Shown: positions 35,829-44,134, counted from the stretch's first letter. The stretch is 64,000 nt of DNA from Novosphingobium fluoreni (GCF_014196615.1 NZ_JACIDY010000001.1:496001-560000), one strand, 5' to 3'. The notes: generated by a model from the letters alone, not told the origin. Made by a program: numbers and translations.

Positions 35829-38729
35829 CTATCTGCCAAGCCCGCGTCCACGCGAGAGGCCGAGCCAGTCCTGGACAGTATGGGACAACGATGCTCCTGC
35901 GCGAGCCTCGATCCCGAGGCCTGGAAGCCGTTTTCTGACCAGCGACTCGGCCTGAGCGTCTCGCCCCATGCTCTTCGCCATGCCAGTCATCTGCTTCTCG
36001 ATCGCGGCTACTCCTCTCTGATCGCCGGCTTGGCGCATGGAGCGGTGCGCTTTTGCCAGCTTCTGCCAATCTTCCAAGAAGCGGTCTGCACGCCGTTCGG
36101 GACTTACCTTCAGCTCGGCCTCGAGCACCATGGCACGAATCGCAGCGTCGGTTCGGCCAGCGGCTGCCGCGGAGATGAGTTCGCGATCGCGGGCGAATGC
36201 GGCGCGAAGATCACGGGCAGCATCTGGCCGAGCTACATCGAGTCCGGCTGCTGCCTTGTCGTAGGCCAGGCGATGGTGCGGGAGTTCGGTATAGCCATCC
36301 TTGCGCATGCGCATGATATCGGCCGTTGCCCTCGCGAAGCGTTGAACCGCAGTGTTCAAGCTGATTGGAGCGGGCAGGCGCGGCGTTGGCGATGTCGGCA
36401 GGTCCAAAGCGTCGAACACGCCACGCGTCGGGGGCGTGCTCAGCGGCCGCAGATCGAGACCTGCAAACGGATCTCGCACGGGTGCAGGCGCTGCCTTCCT
36501 TCGTTCGGCTGACCGTAGTTGGGGCTGATGCGAAGCAGCCTGCGTGTAATCCGCCACCATGTCCTTGCAGCGCTCGCGTCCCAGCGTGCGCACAAGGCGG
36601 TCGCGGTCGGCAAAGTCGTCGGCGCCGTAGTGCAGGTCGACCTGATCACGATGACGCGAGAGCGCTACGTAAGCACCATGCCGATCGAGCCCTGGCGTGG
36701 CGAGCACATGGACCTTGTCGACGGTCATGCCTTGCGCCTTGTGGATCGTCGCGGCGTAGCCGTGGTCAATCTGATTGTACTCCTTGAGGTCGAAGGCGAC
36801 GGCGCGGCCATCGTCGAGCATCACCGCCATGCTGATCGGACTGACGGAGCGGATGGTGCCGAGCGAGCCGTTCTTCACACCCAGGCTGCGCTCGTTCTTC
36901 AGGAACATGACGCGGTCGCCCTCAGCAAAGTCACGGCTGCCACGTTCGACGCCGAGCGTCACCTCCTTGCCCAGCTGATCGGCGGCACGCAGCCGCGCTC
37001 TTGCCGCCTGGTTCAGCGCTTGCACTTCGTCGTTGGTATGGGTGAGGATGATGTGGCTTGCATTGGGATTTGCCTGCCGGTCCGTGTCCCAGCGCGCGAT
37101 CAGATTGGTGCGTGCAGCGTCTCGGGTGTCTGCCGCATGGACATGCCCCGCCTGCTCATACGCAGCCAGCGCCTCGCCGGTGCGTCCTGTCGCCAGGTGC
37201 CGTGTTGCATCGCGCTGCCAGTCCTCACGCTGACGGCGCACTTGGGTGATCTCGATGGCGCCATGGCGCTCGGCGATCGAGCGGAAGGCTGCGCCCGCCT
37301 CGATCGCCTGCAACTGCTCGGGATCCCCGACCAGCACGACCTTGGCCTGGCGCTTCTCGGCTTCGGCCAGCATACGCTCCATCTGGCGAGTACCGATCAT
37401 CCCGGCCTCGTCGATGACGAGCACGGAACGGTTGGTCAGCAGCTCACGCTGCTGGCTCCACTGTTGCTCCATGCTGGCGATGGTGCGACTGGCGATCCCA
37501 GAACCGCTTTCGAGGTTCTCGGCAGCGATGCCAGACAATGCGAGCCCCCGCACGTCGTAGCCGGCCTGCTCCCAGGCCTCGCGCGCCACGCCCAGCATCG
37601 CGCTCTTACCGGTGCCGGCGTAGCCGACGACGCTGGTGAGACCGCGGCTGCTGGTCGCATGCTCCAAGGCACCGCGCTGCTCGGGCGAGAGTACCATATC
37701 TCTGGATTGAGCGCGCGCCAGCGCGCGCTCGATGTGGCGCTCGTCGACGCCATGGTTGCGTGTGGCATCGAGCCGTATGGTCGCACTCTCCAGCCGCCGC
37801 TCGGTTTCGATCATGCCGCGCGAGGTGAAGCGGTCCTCGCCTCTGCCATCCTTGCCCAGCGAGACCAGCTCGGGTGAGGCTCGGACAGCTGCCAGAACCT
37901 GATCGAACTGGTCCTTGCCCTCGCTGTGCCGATGCACAAACCTGGCAAGATCACGGGTGGTGAAAGTCGCTTGCTGCTGGGTGATCGCATCCAGTGCGAT
38001 CGTAGGCTTGGCGAGGATCCGCGCGCCGTTCTCGCGTGCGATCGCATGATGCTCGTCGAGCCGCTCGCTCTCCAGCCCTTGCCCCGCCATCCGGGACGCA
38101 GCCGGACCGATCTTGTGCTGCGGCTCGAGTTCGATGCCCTGCGCTTCCAAGGATCGGTGATCGACCCGGGCATCGATGTCGAGCTCGGCCAGGCGCGCGT
38201 TGACGTGTTCGGCCCAGGCTTCCCTCCAGTGGGTGAGCAGCTCGATCTTGTTCCACTCGCGCACTTTGGGGCCGAAGCCCTCGTCGGTGACTTGCCGCAG
38301 TCCCAGCATCACATGCGCGTGGGGTTTGGGGAGCCCATCCTCGCCGATATCCCAGTGCACGTTGAGATCGGCGACCATGCCGCGGTCTACGAATTCTCGA
38401 GCCACGAAGTCACGCGCCAGGCGAATGCCGTCCGCCTGGTCCAACTCGCGCGGAAGCGCGAACTCGATCTCGCGCGCCAGCTGGGCATCCTTGCGCACTT
38501 CGACGGCTTCGACATCATTCCACAGCACTTCCCGATCCTGCCAGCGCTCAGGCGCGCCGTCGGGCAGCATGACTTCGGAGTGCACGACGCCGGCTTTGTT
38601 GGAGAAGTCGTGCGCACGGTCGAGGCGCTGGTCGTGCAGCCGCGAGGCCGAGCGATAGGCGGCCGCGGCCACGGCGGACGAGCCGGAAGCGCGGGAGATG
38701 ACTTTGGCCGAGAAGTGGTAGATCGCCAT
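35829..38729 (-). CDS. traA: Ti-type conjugative relaxase-helicase TraA
   Basis: TraA nicks the oriT strand and unwinds the DNA for transfer. The 966-residue protein starts MAIYHFSAKVISRASGSSAV. The MobA/MobL (MOBQ) relaxase domain occupies residues 1-230, with a histidine cluster at His125, His137 and His139 (KPHAHVML). A RecD/TraI-like helicase follows, with Walker A GYAGTGKS at 369-376, Walker B VLVIDEAGMIG, and TIHKAQGMTVDKVHV. A helical C-terminal part completes it. The recognisable oriT lies 30 bp upstream of the start, with traC and traD divergent, the same layout as on Ti plasmids. Confidence 0.93.
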   Translation of the reverse strand: MAIYHFSAKVISRASGSSAVAAAAYRSASRLHDQRLDRAHDFSNKAGVVHSEVMLPDGAPERWQDREVLWNDVEAVEVRKDAQLAREIEFALPRELDQADGIRLARDFVAREFVDRGMVADLNVHWDIGEDGLPKPHAHVMLGLRQVTDEGFGPKVREWNKIELLTHWREAWAEHVNARLAELDIDARVDHRSLEAQGIELEPQHKIGPAASRMAGQGLESERLDEHHAIARENGARILAKPTIALDAITQQQATFTTRDLARFVHRHSEGKDQFDQVLAAVRASPELVSLGKDGRGEDRFTSRGMIETERRLESATIRLDATRNHGVDERHIERALARAQSRDMVLSPEQRGALEHATSSRGLTSVVGYAGTGKSAMLGVAREAWEQAGYDVRGLALSGIAAENLESGSGIASRTIASMEQQWSQQRELLTNRSVLVIDEAGMIGTRQMERMLAEAEKRQAKVVLVGDPEQLQAIEAGAAFRSIAERHGAIEITQVRRQREDWQRDATRHLATGRTGEALAAYEQAGHVHAADTRDAARTNLIARWDTDRQANPNASHIILTHTNDEVQALNQAARARLRAADQLGKEVTLGVERGSRDFAEGDRVMFLKNERSLGVKNGSLGTIRSVSPISMAVMLDDGRAVAFDLKEYNQIDHGYAATIHKAQGMTVDKVHVLATPGLDRHGAYVALSRHRDQVDLHYGADDFADRDRLVRTLGRERCKDMVADYTQAASHQPQLRSAERRKAAPAPVRDPFAGLDLRPLSTPPTRGVFDALDLPTSPTPRLPAPISLNTAVQRFARATADIMRMRKDGYTELPHHRLAYDKAAAGLDVARPDAARDLRAAFARDRELISAAAAGRTDAAIRAMVLEAELKVSPERRADRFLEDWQKLAKAHRSMRQAGDQRGVAAIEKQMTGMAKSMGRDAQAESLVRKRLPGLGIEARAGASLSHTVQDWLGLSRGRGLGR

Positions 38730-38758
38730 GGCGACATACCATTTACATCCAAACGAGC

Positions 38759-38786
38759 ACGTCGGCACGACGTATAAGCGCGCCCT
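38759..38786. other. Origin of transfer (oriT), MOBQ/Ti type
   Basis: A perfect inverted repeat ACGTCG-GCA-CGACGT at 38759-38773 is directly followed by ATAAGCGCGCCCT (38774-38786). This fits the RSF1010/Ti-family nick region, where the consensus TAAGTGCGCCCT is cut before CCCT; that predicts a nick between 38782 and 38783. It lies in the divergent spacer between traA and traC. Confidence 0.85.
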
Positions 38787-38900
38787 CGAAAGATTTCATC
38801 AATCTCGGGAATGCGAAATCTCAGGAGATTTCACCGCATTGCTGCTGATCGAGAGCGCCGATAACTGGTGCGTCCGCCACCGCTACAAGGAGCCGGACAG

Positions 38901-39227
38901 ATGCGCAAACCCCGTGATTACGATTCGGAGCTGAAGGCACTCGAGCAGAAAGCGCGGCAACTCAAATCGCGGCGGCAGAGCCAGCTCGGCGAGCTGGTCA
39001 TCGCGACAGGTGCCGACAGCCTCGTAGCTGAAGAACTCGCAGGCGCGCTTCTTGCGGCCGCCGCGACCAGCGACCTTGCGACGAAGGAGGCATGGCGCAA
39101 GCGGGGCGCTGTCTTCTTTTCAGGCGAGCGGGAGAGCGCTGGCAACCGCGCTACCAGCAAGCCGCCAAGCGATCGGCAAACTGTCAGCAACGCGCCTTCG
39201 CCTGGCAGCGAGCCAGGCGCGGCATGA
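38901..39227 (+). CDS. traC: Conjugal transfer protein TraC
   Basis: This small relaxosome accessory protein of 108 residues starts MRKPRDYDSELKALEQKARQLK. AAGGAG lies eight bases ahead of the ATG. The family core QLGELVIATGADSL and KEAWRKRGAVFF is present. The N-terminal half is a coiled coil and the C-terminal 30 residues are Ser/Pro-rich and less conserved. It is divergent from traA across oriT and followed by traD. Confidence 0.88.
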   Translation: MRKPRDYDSELKALEQKARQLKSRRQSQLGELVIATGADSLVAEELAGALLAAAATSDLATKEAWRKRGAVFFSGERESAGNRATSKPPSDRQTVSNAPSPGSEPGAA

Positions 39228-39243
39228 CACCCGCGAGTGGCAG

Positions 39244-39450
39244 GTGAAGCGCCGAGAGCGGACCCGCCATCTGATCGAGCTTGGTGGGCTGGTAGTGAAG
39301 GCTGGTGTGGTCAAGCTTGTCGACGATGATCGCGCCGTGATCATCGGCATGCTGACCGAAGCCGCGGCAAGGTTGCGCAGCGAGGATCGCGAGGCTGTGC
39401 TGACGCTATGGCGGCGACGCGGCAAACGCGCCTTTGGATCTGATGATTGA
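39244..39450 (+). CDS. traD: Conjugal transfer protein TraD
   Basis: This small TraD-family protein has the conserved core RRERTRHLIELGGLVVKAGVVKLVDDDRAVIIG (given here in parts: RRERTRHLIELGGLVVKAG and LVDDDRAVIIG), then LWRRRGKRAFG. It probably assists TraA at oriT. The start is unclear: GTG at 39244 gives 68 residues, close to family length, while the in-frame ATG at 39052 would overlap traC by 176 bp with a sequence unlike the family. I favour 39244. Confidence 0.75.
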   Translation: MKRRERTRHLIELGGLVVKAGVVKLVDDDRAVIIGMLTEAAARLRSEDREAVLTLWRRRGKRAFGSDD

Positions 39451-39511
39451 CCGCACAAGGGCATCATCGTCAGGCTCAGGGGCGAAGTATCAGCGGGTCG
39501 AAGGATGACAG

Positions 39512-39829
39512 ATGGACGCATACACCCTGCACGAGCACTATCAGCGGCGCATGGACGTGATCGCTGACCGTTTCTACAAGGCATGTGGCGTTGCGACAGT
39601 GGTCTGCTTCAGCTTTACCTGGGCGATCTTCAGCGCCGACAAGACCTTGATGCGCGACCCCCTCGCGATTGGCTTTCTGACGCTGTGCGGCATGTTCATC
39701 GTGCTCGCCCTCATCCGCCCGCGCGCGGTCCAGGCAGCTCGGCGTGTGCAGCAACTCTACGAGGACGATTGCCGCACCAGGTTTGGCGAGGATGCGCCGA
39801 TGGTGCAATTGACCGGCATCTTTCCCTGA
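39512..39829 (+). CDS. Small two-helix membrane protein, unknown
   Basis: This 105-residue protein has a soluble N-terminal helix (LHEHYQRRMDVIADRFYKAC) and two hydrophobic helices at about residues 26-43 and 50-67. A charged helix and the ending MVQLTGIFP follow. No family is recognised. It follows traD on the same strand and may belong to the transfer region, for example as a membrane protein of entry exclusion, but there is no motif for that. GGATGACAG precedes the ATG. Confidence 0.55.
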   Translation: MDAYTLHEHYQRRMDVIADRFYKACGVATVVCFSFTWAIFSADKTLMRDPLAIGFLTLCGMFIVLALIRPRAVQAARRVQQLYEDDCRTRFGEDAPMVQLTGIFP

Positions 39830-39836
39830 TCGTTGC

Positions 39837-40760
39837 TCAACCAGCCTCTCGCGCAGTCGCTTCCAGCTGCGCGATCCGCTCAGTGCAGATCGCGTGCACG
39901 ACCCGGCCGAGTTCCTCGACCTGTTCGCCAAGCCACATGAGCTCCTCAGAGGTGATCTTGTAGTGCTTCGAGTAGCGCGCCTTCACGTAGGCGTCCTTCA
40001 ACTTTTCAAACATCGCACGCTGCTGTCTCGTTTCGCGTGGCCATGCATAGACCAGGCGCATGTCGAGCCGCTCGGCCTGCGTGCGCAAGAACGCCAGATT
40101 GTGGTTGTGCGGCGTGTAGAAGGTGCTGACCAAAAGAACGCAGTGGTAGAGCCGCTCCGCTGCTTGATGGAGTTGGAAAGCCGCGTTGTTGTGCCGCCCC
40201 TTTGAGAGGTTGAAAACGTAGTTGTCGAGGAACTCCGCTGCACTCGGAAACCACTCTTCGAAGTACTCCTTCGCCATCGCGAGCGCCTGCTGCGGTGTCT
40301 TCGGCTTCGGCTCCGGCAGCGGCCTGTCGTCCACCTCCTGCAGCACAATCCCATCACGTGCGATGTCGAGGAAGAAGAAGCGCCCATGCGCGAGCCCGTC
40401 GCCGACTTCCTGCCAGGAGTGCACCACGAAGTTGACGGGTGTGCGCAGGCGGCCGGCTAGCTTCTCTTCAATTAGGCGCTGCTCGGCCGCGGTCCAATAG
40501 GCGGCGCGGTCGGTCAGCTCCTTCTGGTTGACGATGATCAGCAGGTCGAAGTCGGAGACGTAGCCCTTCGCCGTATGCGGCTCATCGACCCAGCCGCCGC
40601 GCGCGTGGCTGCCATAGAGGATCACCTTGAGGATCCGCCCGCGCTTGCGCCGCGCAGTCGCGTTCTCGTGCGCGGCTCCGAATTCCTCGAAGATGATGTG
40701 CACCACGCGTTCCAGCTCACGCTGCTTGGCGGGTGGTAGATGATCGAGATCGCTGCGCAT
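39837..40760 (-). CDS. Fused MNT nucleotidyltransferase-HEPN protein
   Basis: This single chain of 307 residues joins two domains usually encoded as a toxin-antitoxin pair. The minimal nucleotidyltransferase (about 1-145) has YGSHARGGW around residues 49-57 and the metal-binding DFD at 70-72. The HEPN domain (about 160-300) contains HQAAERLYH and the KARYSKHYKI segment with Arg262 and His266. In MNT-HEPN systems the nucleotidyltransferase AMPylates and silences the HEPN RNase. Here the fusion could be self-regulating or have lost toxicity; in the related kanamycin-nucleotidyltransferase-like fusions the role is unknown. It is transcribed opposite to traC/traD, within the mobile element. Confidence 0.82.
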   Translation of the reverse strand: MRSDLDHLPPAKQRELERVVHIIFEEFGAAHENATARRKRGRILKVILYGSHARGGWVDEPHTAKGYVSDFDLLIIVNQKELTDRAAYWTAAEQRLIEEKLAGRLRTPVNFVVHSWQEVGDGLAHGRFFFLDIARDGIVLQEVDDRPLPEPKPKTPQQALAMAKEYFEEWFPSAAEFLDNYVFNLSKGRHNNAAFQLHQAAERLYHCVLLVSTFYTPHNHNLAFLRTQAERLDMRLVYAWPRETRQQRAMFEKLKDAYVKARYSKHYKITSEELMWLGEQVEELGRVVHAICTERIAQLEATAREAG

Positions 40761-40823
40761 AACACTGCTACCCTGTCGCGACAGCCGAGCGATGGCAAGC
40801 CATCGCTTTACGGGTGTGGCTGG

Positions 40824-41072
40824 TCACCATGGCCACAAGCGCCACCACCAGGGCTCAGGCTTGCGGATGCTCTTGGCGAAGATGAAGAGCGCAGATGCGA
40901 ACGCGTGCTGCACCTCGCTCTCGGTCAGGCCATAGCGTTTAGCCAGCTGCGCGTAAGTCACACCCTCTTCAAAGCGCATGGCCAGGAACACCTCACGCTG
41001 CAGATTGGTCATGCGCCGCAGGCTGCGGCGTGCCTTCCTCACGAAGGCACGCGAGGGACGCTGCTCGCTCAT
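40824..41072 (-). CDS. Small sigma-70 region-4-like protein with Trp-rich tail
   Basis: This 82-residue protein has a helix-turn-helix like sigma-70 region 4 (residues about 20-68): LQREVFLAMRFEEGVTYAQLAKRYGLTE continues into SEVQHAFASAL, given here in short pieces (REVFLAMRFEEGVTYAQ, LAKRYGLTESEVQ). There is no region 2, so it cannot act alone as a sigma factor. The C-terminus ends PEPWWWRLWPW, five Trp in eleven residues. Its start overlaps the ardC stop by four bases (ATGA), so it is co-translated with ardC. A role as a promoter-recognition accessory or regulator of the element is inference. Confidence 0.75.
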   Translation of the reverse strand: MSEQRPSRAFVRKARRSLRRMTNLQREVFLAMRFEEGVTYAQLAKRYGLTESEVQHAFASALFIFAKSIRKPEPWWWRLWPW

Positions 41073-41953
41073 GCTTGCGCCTCCCCACAGCTCAGGAGAA
41101 AGTCCGCTGCCTTGCTGGCGGCACTCGCCGCCCGAAAGATCGCCTTCTCGTCGGCATGCAGCACCTGCAGCCAGGCACCCACATAGTCCGCATGCCGCAC
41201 TGTCGGCACGATGCCGAGCGAGGCACAGGCAAACGCGCTCGCCATCTCGGCGACAAGCTCTTCCCTGGCATAAGCAGCTGTTCCAAACTTGCCCGACTGA
41301 TCGCGTCCCAATCGGCTCGTGTGCCCGGTCCAGTGCCCCAGCTCATGCAGCGCCGTGCGGTACCAGTTGATTGGCTCGTGAAAGGCAGCTTGCGGTGGCA
41401 CTGCCACATAGTCCTGCGCCGGTGCATAGTAGGCCTCGCCACCACCGATCCGGACGTCGGCACCACTGGCACGGATGATCGCGTCGACGGCCTCAACCGC
41501 AACGATCGGATCCGCCGAGACCTGCAGGCTTTTCAGCGCCTCTGGCAGCCCTTCGCATTGATCCAGGTTGAAGACGGTGAACCGCTTGAGGAATGCAACC
41601 ATCCTAGCCTCGCGATCTTCGCTCTGCGCCTTGTCGGCCTCGTCCCTGGGTGTGAAGCGATCGGCATAGCAGATGACCGTGCCCTTCTCGCCGCGCCGCA
41701 CATGTCCGCCTGCCTGTTCGGCCTGCCGGTAGGTCAGCCAGCGCTGGGAGGTGAAGCCCTGCTCTACGCCCGCCGCCCACAGGATCAGCACGTTGATCCC
41801 CGAGTACCCGCGCCCCGACACGGCATTGCTCGGCATCGAACAAACACAGCGGCTTGCATCCCACGGCTGCACCCATGGCAACCTGCCTGCTTCCAGCTCC
41901 GCGACGATCCGCTGCGTAACCTCGGCGTAGAGGCTCTGACGATAATCCTTCAT
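41069..41953 (-). CDS. ArdC-like antirestriction protein (ssDNA-binding, zincin)
   Basis: ArdC proteins protect incoming plasmid DNA during conjugation. The 294-residue protein has an N-terminal ssDNA-binding domain (about 1-135; PWDASRC, GINVLILW, RRGEKGTVICYADRF) and a C-terminal metallopeptidase-like domain with HELGHWTGH (His203, Glu204, His207) and EELVAEM. The ATG at 41953 is chosen because AGGAG lies eight bases upstream; a GTG nine bases earlier would have no spacing. It is followed by the sigma-like gene with a four-base overlap. Confidence 0.9.
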   Translation of the reverse strand: MKDYRQSLYAEVTQRIVAELEAGRLPWVQPWDASRCVCSMPSNAVSGRGYSGINVLILWAAGVEQGFTSQRWLTYRQAEQAGGHVRRGEKGTVICYADRFTPRDEADKAQSEDREARMVAFLKRFTVFNLDQCEGLPEALKSLQVSADPIVAVEAVDAIIRASGADVRIGGGEAYYAPAQDYVAVPPQAAFHEPINWYRTALHELGHWTGHTSRLGRDQSGKFGTAAYAREELVAEMASAFACASLGIVPTVRHADYVGAWLQVLHADEKAIFRAASAASKAADFLLSCGEAQA

Positions 41954-42523
41954 GTCCTTCACTCCTCAACCGCCATTGACCGGCGCCAGGGTGGCGGGGG
42001 GCGGCAGGAGCGGACCAACAGCCCCGCCGACTGAGGCGGGGTGCACCTGACAAGGCCGCAACGAAGTGGAGGACCCGCGAAGAGCACAAGCGAACGCGGG
42101 TTGCGCCTCGGCGAGGCGGGGCTAACGGGTAGCGACGCCCCCCGCCACCTTGATGCCGCCAAAGGCCTGCGCCGCCGCGCGAATAGCGCGGCGGCTACTG
42201 ACGAGCTGCACGGCAGCTCACACCGGCCTGTGAAAAGCAGGCCGGACACGCGTCAGGCGATCGTGACGGCCATGCCGACGAGACGCCGATCAGGCGACTC
42301 GGCCGGAGCGAAGCGCAGGTAGAGCGCGGTCAGTGCGACGCACTGAGACGCCAAAACATGCCTTCTACTTATCTGGCAAAAGCACTCTCTAATGTCGCGA
42401 GGGTGCTGTTGAGTGACGCTGGGACCAGGACGGCTAACCGCTTCTTGACGGGCGCTGGAACGGCCTCAAGTCTCTCGTTTCAGGGGCACAGGAGAACTAA
42501 TTTCATCTCAGGAGAAACGCCCC
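41954..42523. other. Gene-free GC-rich spacer between ardC and alpA
   Basis: These 570 bp show no credible gene on either strand; open frames here are Arg/Pro-rich. It contains a 7-bp hairpin CCCCGCC-GACTGA-GGCGGGG at 42022-42041 and the 14-bp inverted repeat described separately. From about 42350 onward it becomes less GC-rich and leads to the alpA Shine-Dalgarno. It may be a control or replication region of the element. Confidence 0.5.
41990..42149. repeat. 14-bp perfect inverted repeat in element control region
   Basis: GGTGGCGGGGGGCG at 41990-42003 is matched in reverse complement by CGCCCCCCGCCACC at 42136-42149, with 132 bp between. The left arm lies in the ardC leader. Confidence 0.7.
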
Positions 42524-42769
42524 ATGGCCGCTACATCAACCGACCGCATCCTCCGCCTCAACGCGGTCCTCGATCGCACCGGGCTCTCGCGTGCGACGCT
42601 CTACCGCAAGATCCAGGCCGGCACGTTCCCCCGCCAAGTCCACATTGCCACGCGATGCACAGGCTGGCGCGAGTCTGCCGTCAACGAGTGGATGCAGAAC
42701 CCGATGTTCTATGAGGTCCGGAATGATGGAGTTGTCTCCCGAGGCGCGGTTGATCGGAAGTGCTTCTAG
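42524..42769 (+). CDS. AlpA-family transcriptional regulator
   Basis: This small helix-turn-helix protein of 81 residues is related to phage and integrative-element AlpA/excisionase proteins. The core is RILRLNAVLDRTGLSRATLYRKI, seen as LDRTGLSRATLYRKIQAGTF, with FPRQV and WRESAVNEWM. CAGGAGAAACGCCCC precedes the ATG. AlpA proteins switch on integrase or excision genes; here the integrase is 9 kb away at the other end of the element, so it could control excision. Confidence 0.88.
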   Translation: MAATSTDRILRLNAVLDRTGLSRATLYRKIQAGTFPRQVHIATRCTGWRESAVNEWMQNPMFYEVRNDGVVSRGAVDRKCF

Positions 42770-43137
42770 CCAGAGCAGTGCCTGTCTTGGCCAGAGCGCT
42801 ACCACGACTGGCCTCATCTTGAACGCATTCGCGAACCGATAAGTGCACAAAGCATTAGCAGCCCTCGGCCGGCGAAGCTCAACCCCTATGAGGAGCAAGA
42901 TTGTAACGGACGGTAAGCTCGAGGAAGTCGCCGCATCCTTGCACTGGCGCGGGCCCATGAACCGCGCCGGGTTTGGGCGTACCGATCTGTGCCATGTCTT
43001 TGCTGGTTTTCACGGGTTCGGATGCCGCAATGCGGCCACGATCGTGGTCGATGAGGGGGCTATCCGCGCCGTTCCGTCTTCGCCTTCGCCTTCGGATGTG
43101 CCGACTTGGATGCGATCAAAGATCTGGTAATCACCGG
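42770..43137. other. No recognisable gene
   Basis: An open frame from GTG at 42843 to 43130 encodes 95 residues without recognisable features. It could be a remnant, since it lies next to two pseudogenes. No repeats or terminators are evident. Confidence 0.4.
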
Positions 43138-43479
43138 CCGCTAGAGTGGCCGAGGCTCAATGCTCTCTTCATCTCGGTGCTGCTCGCCATGCCGGCGCCA
43201 TCGGCAGCACAAACGCTGACGGGCGTGGCGCGTTCGGTCGACGGCGATAGCCTGACCTTGAGCGGACAAGGCGTCCGCCTCTTCGGCATAGATGCTCCGG
43301 AGTACCGGCAGACTCGCGAAGTCAATATCAGCGCATGGACCTGCGGTGCAGATGCTGCATCAGCCCTCCGATCGGCGATCGACGGCAAGTTGCTGACATG
43401 CATTGCGCGCTATCGTGACGTCTATGGGCGTTCGGTGGTGCGCTGCCTTGTTGGCGGGAGGCCCTCGCTAACCCGGTGA
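43138..43479 (+). pseudogene. Thermonuclease-like (SNase) fragment
   Basis: In one frame the sequence gives a signal-like stretch (ALFISVLLAMPAPSAAQ) and an SNase fold start: GVARSVDGDSLTL, VRLFGIDAPEYRQ, CGADAASALRSAI and DVYGRSVVRC. These carry the expected Asp and Arg residues. After this it runs into an unrelated GGRPSLTR and stop, lacking the C-terminal third (the helical end), and it has no ATG, GTG or TTG at a sensible place before the signal peptide. It looks like a truncated exported nuclease, common in mobile elements of this group. Confidence 0.65.
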
Positions 43480-43735
43480 GATCGCGTACGCACTACGACG
43501 CCTGCACACATCCGGGGCGGCCGGCCTGTATGCAGTTGGAGCAAGAGCAGCTCCGGCATCATATCTGTCCATGTGTAATCGTGCCCGCATGGCTGGTGAG
43601 CCAGGAACCCTTTGGGGTTCAGCCGCTCAACTCTTCACGTAGCGCCCGCGCGATAACCGCTTCGATCCGCGCGAGCTCAGGCCCGGTAGCCGCAACTTCG
43701 TCGTGCGGTAGCAGGATGGCCGCCGCGCTTGGGAC

Positions 43736-44121
43736 GTGATGATCTGGGACGTGCTTGGCGGCCAGGCCAAATGGAAGATGACCAACGTGCGGCAGCTCGA
43801 GCTGCCGCAATGGCGCAAGCTTGCCGAGCGGCCTAAAGGCCGCTGCCTTGTGCCGCTGACCGAGTTTTGCAAGTTCACGCCAGACAAGCGCGATCTCGGC
43901 ATGGCAAGCCACCGCTCAAAGGCGAGATGTGGTTCGAGGTGATAGATCAGCCAGTGTTCGCAGTCGGTGGGTTCTGGCAGCGAACCCGCGAAGGCAACGG
44001 GTTCACGATGGTCACGTGCGAACCCAACGCTCTGGTCGAGCCAATTCATCCCAAAGTCGAGGTCATGTTGTGTATGACACGGCACGGGGATATGCGGTGC
44101 TGCTATCAGGCTGGATCTTAG
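43736..44121 (+). pseudogene. SRAP-family (YedK-like) gene, truncated and frameshifted
   Basis: SRAP proteins crosslink to abasic sites in single-stranded DNA through Cys2. Here the N-terminal part with the catalytic Cys is missing. A first frame reads WKMTNVRQLELPQWRKLAE, GRCLVPLTEFCKFTPDKRDLG and a second frame, from about 43906, KPPLKGEMWFEVIDQPVFAV, GFWQRTREGNGFTMVTCEPN. Joining them requires a one-base deletion near GGCATGGCAAG, where a G before ATGGC would restore DLGDGKPP. Stop at 44121. Confidence 0.8.
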
Positions 44122-44134
44122 CGGGTATGTCTCA

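Larger units (their letters stand above)
33576..42769. mobile_element. tRNA-Gly-linked integrative element with mobilization module
   Basis: It begins after the tRNA with a tyrosine integrase. It then carries DUF6118, TraA relaxase, oriT, TraC, TraD, a small membrane protein, an MNT-HEPN protein, a sigma-like small protein, ArdC and an AlpA regulator. These are typical cargo and transfer genes of alphaproteobacterial mobile elements. No coupling protein or VirB-type genes are seen, so it would need a helper or continues outside the window. The right boundary given here is only the end of the last recognisable element gene; the true end is unknown and may include the decay zone or the polysaccharide locus. 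Confidence 0.6.

Noticed and set aside
36519..37877. 452-codon plus-strand open frame
   Set aside because: Antisense to the TraA relaxase-helicase.
42041..42322. Open frames on both strands upstream of alpA
   Set aside because: Arg/Pro-rich, no ribosome site, no family; the region fits a control spacer better.
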